Shown one piece after another: positions 34,073 to 41,067 of a DNA stretch of 64,000 nt. The stretch covers positions 1 through 64,000 of the forward strand of contig DASTOM010000034.1 of NCBI GenBank assembly GCA_035762545.1, written 5' to 3'. Numbering within the stretch: the stretch's first letter is position 1; every line of letters begins with the position of its first letter. The DNA is from JANQRA01 sp035762545. Lineage in GTDB: Bacteria; Actinomycetota; Acidimicrobiia; Spongiisociales; ZC4RG35. Below the pieces are notes generated by a model. The model was not told the DNA's origin, searched no databases, and saw only the letters and a program-made list of their open reading frames with translations. A program made the position numbers and the translations under genes.

Positions 34073-35347
34073 TCACCTCGTCTTCGGTCGGTGCGAGATC
34101 ACGAGCGCGCCGGCGCCACCGACGACCAGCGCCATCGCGGTGAGTGCCAGCCACGGTTCGGTCGATCCGGTGAATGGCAGCTCCGCCGGCTCACCTTCCC
34201 CGTTGCCTCCGTCTCCACCGTTTCCGTTGCCAGTTTCGCCCTCGGTGGCGAACTGGGCGTCGACCCCGCTGGTCGTCTGCCTCAACACCACGCTCACCAG
34301 GTCACCGGTCGGGAGAACGCCGGTTGAGGCCGGGAAGGAGAACGGGAGATCGTCCCAGCACTCCCACCCGTAGATGGTTTCGAAGCAGGCGACGTAGTCA
34401 CCGGCGCGAAGGCCATAGGAGCGGTAGGTACCGTCGTCGGCGAACTCGACGCCATCCCAGTTCCCGAAGATTTGCGGTGCCGTCGAGCCATCGGTCCGGG
34501 TTAGCCAGAACGTGACGTTGTAGTCGGTGATCGGCTCGCCGGTGTCCGATGATGTCACCCTGCCGGTGATCACGCCTCCCCGGGTCAACTCCCACTCGAT
34601 CTCGGTGATCTCTCCAGGGAGGACCGTGACCGGTATCGCCGTGAAGTATCCACCCGACAGACCGACCGGTTCCTCGTCGTACCACTCGTAGGCGTAGTCG
34701 CTCCTGTAGTCGACGGGGACCCCCGAGGTTCCGTGAGCCGCGTTCCCCGAGTACAACCTGTACGCGCCGGGCTCGAGACCGTCGAAGAAGAAAACCCCCG
34801 AAGAATCGGTGAAGCCCTCCATGTCGCCCCAGACATAAGTGTCCGGGATCGGAAGACCGGTGTCCGAATCGATCAGAGTCCCTCTGATCGCGCCAAGGTC
34901 GTCGCTGATGGTCACGGCGAAGCTGTCGGTGAGCGTCACGTCGGAGCCATCCGCCAGTTGGACGTCGACCGTGACTGTGTTGGTCACCTCACCGGGGTCA
35001 CCGTCCACCAGAGCTTGGTACGAGCAGTACATTCCGGTATTGCCCGGCGTGACGGAATACGGCACGCCAGCCTCACAGTTGGTGTTGATCACAACCGGGT
35101 TGGCTGCATCGGTGAGGTCACCGTGCAGATCGCTGGTCATCGCAGTGATGGTCGCCGGTAGGTCAGCGTCGGGGATCTGGATGACGAGTTCGTAGAGAAC
35201 CACCTCACCCCACACCGACACTGTGGGCGGGGCGGCTTCCAAATCCAGGGTGGATGACTCCTGGGCCATGCCGATCGGAGCGGTCGTCAGAACGAACAGC
35301 GCCCCGATCGCCAGCAGAGACAGGAGCCGCGTCGTCATCGCGCTCAT
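34073..35347 (-). CDS. LPXTG-anchored surface protein with carboxypeptidase-regulatory-like repeats
   Basis: A 424-aa secreted protein. The signal peptide (TTRLLSLLAIGALFVLTTAP, cut near GMAQ) is followed by beta-rich domains. Two carboxypeptidase-regulatory/CnaB-like units stand at RGTLIDSDTGLPIPDTYV and ITGRVTSSDTGEPITDYNV. A Gly/Asn-rich linker precedes the sorting signal LPFTG, a hydrophobic helix and a basic tail (HRPKTR). A sortase should attach it to the wall; none is in the window. I chose ATG 35347 because GGGAGG lies 6 bases before it; the open frame continues 62 codons upstream but would bury the signal peptide. Confidence 0.82.
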   Translation of the reverse strand: MSAMTTRLLSLLAIGALFVLTTAPIGMAQESSTLDLEAAPPTVSVWGEVVLYELVIQIPDADLPATITAMTSDLHGDLTDAANPVVINTNCEAGVPYSVTPGNTGMYCSYQALVDGDPGEVTNTVTVDVQLADGSDVTLTDSFAVTISDDLGAIRGTLIDSDTGLPIPDTYVWGDMEGFTDSSGVFFFDGLEPGAYRLYSGNAAHGTSGVPVDYRSDYAYEWYDEEPVGLSGGYFTAIPVTVLPGEITEIEWELTRGGVITGRVTSSDTGEPITDYNVTFWLTRTDGSTAPQIFGNWDGVEFADDGTYRSYGLRAGDYVACFETIYGWECWDDLPFSFPASTGVLPTGDLVSVVLRQTTSGVDAQFATEGETGNGNGGDGGNGEGEPAELPFTGSTEPWLALTAMALVVGGAGALVISHRPKTR

Positions 35348-35460
35348 CCGAAACCTCCCAATTCCTCCTCGGCCAGGGGCGAAGGTGTCGCATCGTCGGG
35401 ATCGGTGGAGATCACCGGCAATGGCAGCGAAGCGTACGCTCCTGGCTTCTTCGATGCGCT

Positions 35461-35505
35461 GCAGTCGTCGCCGAAGCATCGCCGCGTGCGGCCCGGTCGA
35501 GGAGG
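35461..35505 (+). repeat. Right copy of the diverged repeat, in the leader of the LPXTG gene
   Basis: See the left copy at 34005-34050. This copy lies about 110 bases before the LPXTG start on the minus strand, within a 273-base divergent intergenic region that also holds the promoter of the MerR gene. No small gene is seen in that region. Confidence 0.4.
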
Positions 35506-35584
35506 CCCCGGGTGCCATCGCCGAGTTTTCCACAGGAAAGCATTGACCGGCTCCTGGGATCGAATTAGCTTTCCCGTGGCGGAG

Positions 35585-35598
35585 TTACACTGATGTAA
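35585..35598. promoter_or_regulatory. Palindrome TTACA-CTGA-TGTAA at the MerR gene promoter
   Basis: A perfect 5-bp inverted repeat with a 4-base centre stands 22 bases before the ATG of the MerR-type gene. It covers TACACT, a possible -10 element, so binding would affect transcription directly. Autoregulation by the downstream MerR protein is the simplest reading. It could also act on the divergent LPXTG gene. Confidence 0.6.
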
Positions 35599-35620
35599 CC
35601 TGAGGAGTCCGGAGATTCTG

Positions 35621-36097
35621 ATGACAGACGAGCGGGAAATGGGCGGCTACCGCGCCCCACAAGTTTGCAAGCTGGTGGGAATCACCTATCGGCAGCTCGA
35701 TTACTGGGCTCGCACCGGGCTCATCGTCCCGTCCCTGGCCAAGGCTCACGGCTCTGGAACACAGCGGCTCTACTCCTTCACAGACGTCGTCCAACTGAAG
35801 GTCATCAAGAACCTCTTGGATGCCGGGATGAGCTTGAAGAAGATCCGGTCCGCCGTCGACATCCTCCGCATCGAGATGGACTCCGATCAGCCACTCGCCG
35901 ATGTCACACTGCTCAGCGATGGCCAAACGATCTACGCGGCGCACTCCGACCAAGAGGTGGTCGATGTCCTGCGCAAGGGCCAAGGCGTGTTCAGCATCGC
36001 CATCGGCCCGGTCCAGGATCAAGTGGAGGGTGCCATCCACCAGTTGTTTCCAGATGAAGAACAGCTACCCGGGGTCGTCGAGGTAGGAGCCCCCTGA
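35621..36097 (+). CDS. MerR-family regulator, Rv1830 (ResR)-like
   Basis: A 158-aa regulator with an N-terminal MerR HTH (residues 8-80: YRAPQVCKLVGITYRQLDYW, ARTGLIVPS) and a C-terminal part rich in beta strands (LLSDGQTIYAAHSDQEVVDVL). It resembles mycobacterial Rv1830, whose variants are linked to growth recovery after antibiotics. Good ribosome-binding sequence (GAGGAG and GGAG) lies before ATG 35621. A palindrome covers the promoter. The stop codon overlaps the next gene's putative CTG start. Confidence 0.85.
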   Translation: MTDEREMGGYRAPQVCKLVGITYRQLDYWARTGLIVPSLAKAHGSGTQRLYSFTDVVQLKVIKNLLDAGMSLKKIRSAVDILRIEMDSDQPLADVTLLSDGQTIYAAHSDQEVVDVLRKGQGVFSIAIGPVQDQVEGAIHQLFPDEEQLPGVVEVGAP

Positions 36098-36528
36098 GCA
36101 TCGAACTCCCAACCGCACACGAGGTCGACTTCGCTCACAACAGTGAGCGTCAATTCGCCCTCCTCCTCGACTTCTACGGTGTTCCCTGGGAATACGAGCC
36201 CAAGAGCTTCCCTATCGGTTTCGAAGACGGCGAGCCGGTCAAGTTCTTCACCCCCGACTTCTATCTGCCCGACGACGACATGTTCATCGAGATCACCACG
36301 ATGAATCAGAAGCTGGTGACGAAGAAGAACAAGAAAGTCCGAGAGCTCAAGAAGTACCACCCGGACGTCCGGTGCAAGATCTTCTACCAGCGCGATTACC
36401 TGCACTTGGTCGTGAAATACGGTCTCGAGGAGCCCGACCACCTCGAAGACGTCGTAGCCCCCACCCGGATGCCGGGTGAGCCGGACATCGTCCGTCTCGA
36501 GGATCGAGGCGAGCGCCTGACCGGATGA
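36094..36528 (+). CDS. PD-(D/E)XK nuclease-like protein with apparent CTG start
   Basis: A 144-aa protein. Its frame is open from 36058 to 36528, but between the stop at 36055 and residue 62 there is no ATG, GTG or TTG; the only near-cognate start is CTG 36094 in a CTGA overlap with the MerR stop, 4 bases after TAGGAG. An ATG at 36280 would remove FYGVPWEYEPKSFPI and TPDFYLPD, which look like the core. The pattern PDFYLPDDDMFIEIT followed by a Lys-rich helix resembles a PD-(D/E)XK nuclease fold; activity is inferred. It overlaps gcvT by 4 bases. Confidence 0.75.
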   Translation: MSIELPTAHEVDFAHNSERQFALLLDFYGVPWEYEPKSFPIGFEDGEPVKFFTPDFYLPDDDMFIEITTMNQKLVTKKNKKVRELKKYHPDVRCKIFYQRDYLHLVVKYGLEEPDHLEDVVAPTRMPGEPDIVRLEDRGERLTG

Positions 36529-37571
36529 AGCGGTCTCCGCTTCACCAACTCAACCAGAGCCTCGGCGCCCGGTTCGTCGACTTCGGCGGATGGGAGATGC
36601 CCGTGCAATACGAGTCGGTCCTCGCCGAGCATCGGGCGGTTCGGGAGAGGGTCGGTGTCTTCGACGTCACTCACCTTGGTCGGTTCCAGTTGAGCGGAGA
36701 GAATGCCCACCAGACGGTGCAGGCTCTTCTCTGTAACGACATCGATCGCATCCAACCCGGCCGCTGCCAGTACACGATGATCCTCAACGCCGAAGGTGGG
36801 ATCATCGACGATCTGATCGTGTGGTGGTGGGAGCCCGACCACTTCTGGGTGATGCCCAACGCGGCGAACCAGGACCGGGTGATGGCCCGGTTCGACGCCC
36901 ATGGGGGTTGCGCGACGACCGACCTGCAACCCAGCACCGTCTTCCTGGCAGTTCAAGGCCCCCGAGCACCCGGGCTACTGGAGTCGGTGGTCGGCATCAC
37001 ACCGAGACGATTCCGAACCCAGACCGCCGTTTGGGACGGAGCCGAGATTTCGATGGCGGGGACCGGTTACACCGGTGAGCCCGGGGCGGAGGTATGTGTG
37101 CCAACGGAGGTCGCAGAGAGTCTTTTCTCGGCGTTGGTCGACGCGGGGGCCACACCATGCGGATTGGGCGCTCGTGACACCCTTCGGCTCGAGGCGGGCC
37201 TCGCGCTCTGGGGCGAGGACATCGACGAGACCACGACGCCTCTCGAGGCCGGGCTGGACTTCGCCGTCTCGTTCGACCACGAGTTCACAGGCAGGGAGGT
37301 ACTGGAGCGTCAGCACGCCAACGGCGTGAGCCGCAGACTCACGGGTTTCGTGCTGGAGGAACGTGGGATACCGCGCCACGGGTACCCGGTCACCACCGGG
37401 ACCGGGAGTACCGGTACCGTGACCTCGGGAAACATGTCCCCCATGCTCGGAACAGGAGTCGGAATGGCCTATCTCTCACCGCCGCCACCGGACGATGACA
37501 CTGTCGAAGTGGAGATCCGGGGCCGGGCGACAAAGGGCAGGGTCGTCAAGCCACCGTTTCATCGGACATGA
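36525..37571 (+). CDS. gcvT: Aminomethyltransferase, glycine cleavage T protein
   Basis: A 348-aa folate-dependent enzyme that releases ammonia and forms methylene-THF from the aminomethyl group on GcvH. The N-terminus SPLHQLNQSLGARFVDFGGWEMPVQY and the catalytic Asp in YTMILNAEGGIIDDLIV are typical, as are GTGYTGEPGAEV and LGARDTLRLEAGL. The ATG overlaps the preceding gene by 4 bases, and its stop overlaps the PPOX gene. Confidence 0.93.
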   Translation: MKRSPLHQLNQSLGARFVDFGGWEMPVQYESVLAEHRAVRERVGVFDVTHLGRFQLSGENAHQTVQALLCNDIDRIQPGRCQYTMILNAEGGIIDDLIVWWWEPDHFWVMPNAANQDRVMARFDAHGGCATTDLQPSTVFLAVQGPRAPGLLESVVGITPRRFRTQTAVWDGAEISMAGTGYTGEPGAEVCVPTEVAESLFSALVDAGATPCGLGARDTLRLEAGLALWGEDIDETTTPLEAGLDFAVSFDHEFTGREVLERQHANGVSRRLTGFVLEERGIPRHGYPVTTGTGSTGTVTSGNMSPMLGTGVGMAYLSPPPPDDDTVEVEIRGRATKGRVVKPPFHRT

Positions 37572-38071
37572 CTGAGCCACGTGTGGATCGGCCGGTCATG
37601 CCGGAAGGGTATGGGGTGGAGAGTGCCACCAATGAGGTGTCTTGGGAGGCAGTCGTCTCCAAGCTCACCGAGAGCAGGAACTACTGGCTGGCCACCACGC
37701 GCGCCGACGGCCGGCCCCATGTCGTGCCACGCTGGGGAGTGTGGCTCGATGACAGGTTCTGGTACGACGGATCGCCGGAGACACTCCATGTCAAGAACCT
37801 CAATGTCAATCCTGCATGTGCCCTGCATCTCGAGTCCGGGAGCGAGGTCGTGATCGTGGAAGGTTCGTCACTCCAGCCCGATCCGATCACGGGTGAACTG
37901 GGGGAGAGGTTGGCCGCGGAGTACGCCCGTAAGTACGCCCCGGAGTACACCCCTGATCCGGGTCAGTGGTCGGGTGACTTCGCGGGGGGCATGCGGTACC
38001 TCGAGCCGCAGAAGGCGATCGCCTGGACCGAGTTTCCCAACGACGTGACACGGTTTACCTTTCCATCATGA
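37568..38071 (+). CDS. Pyridoxamine 5'-phosphate oxidase-fold protein
   Basis: A 167-aa split-barrel protein. Residues around NYWLATTRADGRPHVVPRWGVW and FWYDGSPETLHVKNLNVNP form the flavin or F420-binding fold of the PPOX family. The size and actinobacterial setting suggest an F420- or FMN-dependent reductase, but the substrate is unknown. ATG 37568 overlaps the gcvT stop by 4 bases; its stop overlaps the lipase start. Confidence 0.8.
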   Translation: MTEPRVDRPVMPEGYGVESATNEVSWEAVVSKLTESRNYWLATTRADGRPHVVPRWGVWLDDRFWYDGSPETLHVKNLNVNPACALHLESGSEVVIVEGSSLQPDPITGELGERLAAEYARKYAPEYTPDPGQWSGDFAGGMRYLEPQKAIAWTEFPNDVTRFTFPS

Positions 38072-38883
38072 TGAGCAAGGCCAAGGCGGTCCCCAACCCC
38101 GAGATCGGCACGGAACTGGTCCGCGACTGGGCTTCCGTTGGAAAGCCAGTGGCTCACATCGTCCTCGTCCACGGCCTCGCCGAGCACTCCGGTCGCTACG
38201 AGCGCACTGGAAACCTCCTGGCGCAGGCTGGCTTCTGGGTGCGAGGGTTCGACCTGATCGGTGCGGGCGGCTCCGGCGGCAGACGTTGGGACATCGACGA
38301 CTGGACTCGCTACCACGCCCAGGTTCAGCGTCATGTGGAATGGGCTAGAGATCAGGGTGGCCCGGTGATTCTCATGGGCCACTCACTCGGTGGCGCCATC
38401 GCCCTCGGCTATCTGCTCGACGAGTCAAGCCCACAGCCCGACCTCGCAGTGCTCTCCGCACCAGCTCTCGCTGGAGGTGACGGGTGGCAGAAGTCCGTCA
38501 TTCCGGTGTTGGGCCGTCTATTGCCGCGGGTGGCCTTACCCAATCCGGTCAAGGGTGAGCATCTGTCACGCGACCCCCAAGTGGCACAGGACTACTTTGC
38601 CGACCCTCTCGTCGTGTCGAAGGCGACGCTCGGATTCGGAGCTGAGGCGTTGGCGGAGTTGGAACGGCTGAACGACGAGCTGGAAGGTCTCTCGGTTCCG
38701 ACCCTGGTGATACACGGTGGCGAGGATCGCTTGGTGCCCACCTGGTGCACCGAGGAGCTAGGGAAGGTCTCCTGCGTCGACCGCAAAGTCTACGAAGGGC
38801 TCCGCCACGAGACACTCAACGAGCCCGAAGGCCCTGAAGTCGTAGCCGACATCGTCGCGTGGCTCAACTCGAAGCTCGATTAG
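38068..38883 (+). CDS. Alpha/beta hydrolase, monoacylglycerol lipase type
   Basis: A 271-aa serine hydrolase. The oxyanion motif HGLAEHSGRYE (residues 32-42), the nucleophile GHSLGG, the acid Asp in HGGEDRLVP and the His in LRHETLNEP make a full triad, and the order matches monoacylglycerol lipase and lysophospholipase proteins. It probably cleaves monoacylglycerol or related esters in the cytoplasm. ATG 38068 or 38071 may serve as start. Its stop TAG shares bases with the stop of the convergent tdh gene. Confidence 0.85.
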   Translation: MMSKAKAVPNPEIGTELVRDWASVGKPVAHIVLVHGLAEHSGRYERTGNLLAQAGFWVRGFDLIGAGGSGGRRWDIDDWTRYHAQVQRHVEWARDQGGPVILMGHSLGGAIALGYLLDESSPQPDLAVLSAPALAGGDGWQKSVIPVLGRLLPRVALPNPVKGEHLSRDPQVAQDYFADPLVVSKATLGFGAEALAELERLNDELEGLSVPTLVIHGGEDRLVPTWCTEELGKVSCVDRKVYEGLRHETLNEPEGPEVVADIVAWLNSKLD

Positions 38884-39935
38884 CCAGTCCACTCCAGGAT
38901 CACCTTGCCCGAGTCGGCCGCGCGCACCGCCTCGAAGGCCGTATCGAACTCAGCAGCAGGGAAACGGTGGGTGATGACCGGGGAGATGTCCAGACCCGAC
39001 TGGATCAGGACGTTCATCTTGTACCAGGTGTCGTACATCTCCCGCCCATAGATGCCCTTGATGTTGAGCATGTTGAAGATGACGATGGACCAGTCGATTG
39101 GGTAGGGCTCGGATGGAATTCCCAACAGCGCGATATTCGCTCCATGAATCGTGTTCGCGAGGATGTCATCCATCGCTGAAGGGTTGCCCGACATCTCGAG
39201 GGCGACATCGAAGCCTTCGAGGATCCCGAGATCTTCCTTGACCTGTGCCAGATCGCCTTGACGGGCATCGACAGTCCTGGTTGCACCCATTCTCTGGGCC
39301 AGGTCGAGGCGGTACTCGTTGACGTCGGTGACCACGATATTCCTGGCCCCGGCGTGGTTGACGACGGCGGTCGCCATCAGACCAATCGGGCCGGCACCGG
39401 TGATCAGCACGTCTTCCCCGAGCACCGCAAACTTGAGGGCTGTGTGCACGGCATTTCCGAAAGGGTCGAATAGCGCGGCGATGTCGGGAGCGATTCCATC
39501 GACGTGCCGCCACACATTCGACTTGGGCACGACGAGGTACTCGGCAAACGCTCCCGGGATGTTCACCCCGAGGCCACGTGGCTGGTGACACAGATGCCGT
39601 CTCCCGGCGAGACAGTTGCGGCATTGCCCGCAGATGACGTGACCTTCGGCTCCGACGAGCTCGCCCTCGACGAAACCCGATACGTTCGAGCCGAGGCCCG
39701 CTATGTAGCCAGAGAACTCGTGTCCGATCGTCATCGGGGCCGGGACTGTCGATGCGGCCCAATCGTCCCATTCGTAGATGTGCAGGTCGGTCCCGCAGAT
39801 CCCGGCGGTGTGCACCCGGATCAGAACCTCGTCAGGTCCGGGCTGGGGTGTCGGAACCTCCTCGGCTCGGAGTCCGACCTCATCGGGATGTTTCACCAGG
39901 GCCTTGATGACGGTCACGCTAACCGACCCTGCCAC
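38880..39935 (-). CDS. tdh: L-threonine 3-dehydrogenase
   Basis: A 351-aa zinc-dependent medium-chain dehydrogenase. Catalytic zinc ligands are in AGICGTDLHIYEW and IGHEFSGY, the structural zinc cysteines in CGQCRNCLAGRRHLC, and the NAD fold in VLITGAGPIGLMA. Threonine is oxidised to 2-amino-3-ketobutyrate; with GcvH/GcvT nearby this suits glycine and one-carbon supply. The GTG at 39935 has AGGGAGG 8 bases before it, better than GTG 39917. The closeness to Tdh (SEPYPIDWSIVIFNML) favours it over other MDRs. Confidence 0.88.
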   Translation of the reverse strand: MAGSVSVTVIKALVKHPDEVGLRAEEVPTPQPGPDEVLIRVHTAGICGTDLHIYEWDDWAASTVPAPMTIGHEFSGYIAGLGSNVSGFVEGELVGAEGHVICGQCRNCLAGRRHLCHQPRGLGVNIPGAFAEYLVVPKSNVWRHVDGIAPDIAALFDPFGNAVHTALKFAVLGEDVLITGAGPIGLMATAVVNHAGARNIVVTDVNEYRLDLAQRMGATRTVDARQGDLAQVKEDLGILEGFDVALEMSGNPSAMDDILANTIHGANIALLGIPSEPYPIDWSIVIFNMLNIKGIYGREMYDTWYKMNVLIQSGLDISPVITHRFPAAEFDTAFEAVRAADSGKVILEWTG

Positions 39936-39966
39936 CTGGAGAGCCTCCCTGTGCCACGATTGAGGG

Positions 39967-40491
39967 ATGCAGTCGTTCGCGGGATCCCTGCTGGTGGCGA
40001 CACCGATTCTCTTCGACCCGAACTTCTATCGAACCGTGGTCCTCTTGCTCCAGCATGACGAGGATGGCTGCGTCGGAGTGGTGCTCAACCGACCCACCGA
40101 TGAGGCGGTCGTCGACCATATCCCCGACTGGGCGGATCGGGTTCCGGAACCTGCGACCGTGTATTACGGAGGGCCGGTCGACCCGGCTGTCGCCATCGGG
40201 TTGTCCCTGGGAGCCGACGGGCTACCCACCGGCGTACCCGGTCTGACGATGGTCGATCTCGGTGAGCCTCCTACCGAAGATCCACACCCGGTTCGGGTCT
40301 ATTCGGGATATGCGGGATGGGGGAGCGAGCAGCTCGAAGCAGAGATCGCCGGCGGGTCGTGGTACGTGGTGCAGGCGTCACCCGAGGATCCGTTCGACAA
40401 TGACGAAGAACAATGGCGTCGAGTGCTCCGACGCCAACCCGGCTTCCTGTCGGTCGTGTCCACGTACACCGAGGACACCGACCTCAACTGA
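39967..40491 (+). CDS. YqgE/AlgH family protein
   Basis: A 174-aa DUF179 protein. It starts SFAGSLLVATPILFDPNFYR, followed by LNRPTDEAV, YYGGPVD and YSGYAGWGSEQLEAEIAGGSW, all characteristic. Some members influence alginate or general stress genes, but a molecular function is not known. It is transcribed divergently from tdh with only 31 bases between the starts. Length and start are normal. Confidence 0.9.
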   Translation: MQSFAGSLLVATPILFDPNFYRTVVLLLQHDEDGCVGVVLNRPTDEAVVDHIPDWADRVPEPATVYYGGPVDPAVAIGLSLGADGLPTGVPGLTMVDLGEPPTEDPHPVRVYSGYAGWGSEQLEAEIAGGSWYVVQASPEDPFDNDEEQWRRVLRRQPGFLSVVSTYTEDTDLN

Positions 40492-40571
40492 CCCCGCTTT
40501 TCACGAACCCGGGGTTCTGGAGCCCATATACGGCCCACATCCGCTCATCTTCATTTCGGTGTCACCCAAAA

Positions 40572-40595
40572 CCGGTGTTCGCTCCGTCTCACCGG
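40572..40595. promoter_or_regulatory. Inverted repeat before the sigma factor gene, around CGTCT
   Basis: CCGGTG (40572-40577) and CACCGG (40590-40595) are inverted with a 12-base spacer that contains CGTCT (40585-40589), a -10 form used by many ECF sigma factors. The usual -35 GGAAC is not found. It lies just before ATG 40597. The 105-base gap has nothing else apart from a short palindromic AACCCGGGGTT at 40507-40517. Confidence 0.35.
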
Positions 40596-40596
40596 C

Positions 40597-41067
40597 ATGA
40601 TCACGGCTACAGGCGTGATGGACAACGAAGAGATCTACCGGGCTTACAGCACCGAGCTCACCAGATATGCCACTGGTTTGGTCGGACCGTTCGATGCTCA
40701 GGATGTGGTCACCGACGCGTGTCTACGGGCCTTCGAGTCAAAGACATGGTCCGAGGTCGTTGACCGTAGGGCATATCTCTATCGCACGGTGTTCTCGGTC
40801 GCCAACGACCATCACCGTCGAACACTCTCGCGACGACTTCGTGAGATCAAAGTGGCCGAGCCCGAAGGCTTCGAGGTGAGCTCTCCGGACCTGGACGTTC
40901 TGCGTGCCGTCAGTCGACTCTCGGTCCAACAGCGTTCCGCCGTGTACCTGACCTATTGGGAGGATCTGACGCCTGATGCGGCTGGGGATCGAATGGGCAT
41001 CTCTGAAGGATCGGTCAAGAGACATCTGGCCCGTGCCCGAAAGCGACTTGGGGAGCTTCTGTCATGA
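40597..41067 (+). CDS. RNA polymerase sigma factor, ECF-like
   Basis: A 156-aa sigma-70 family protein with region 2 (EEIYRAYSTELTRYATGLVG and DAQDVVTDACLRAF) and region 4 (LSVQQRSAVYLTYWEDLTPD, GISEGSVKRHLARARKRL). It lacks the FEDLVQE-type core strength of housekeeping factors. The start may be ATG 40597 or ATG 40618, which precedes MDNEEIYRAY. The overlap by 4 bases with the following membrane protein points to an anti-sigma or sensor partner. Confidence 0.82.
   Translation: MITATGVMDNEEIYRAYSTELTRYATGLVGPFDAQDVVTDACLRAFESKTWSEVVDRRAYLYRTVFSVANDHHRRTLSRRLREIKVAEPEGFEVSSPDLDVLRAVSRLSVQQRSAVYLTYWEDLTPDAAGDRMGISEGSVKRHLARARKRLGELLS

Noticed and set aside
33686..34373. Plus-strand open frames over the channel end and the LPXTG gene
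   Set aside because: They cross a terminator and are antisense to the LPXTG gene; Ser/Pro/Arg-rich with no domain.
35348..35533. 62-codon N-terminal extension of the LPXTG protein
   Set aside because: It would place the signal peptide inside the protein; a strong ribosome site marks ATG 35347.
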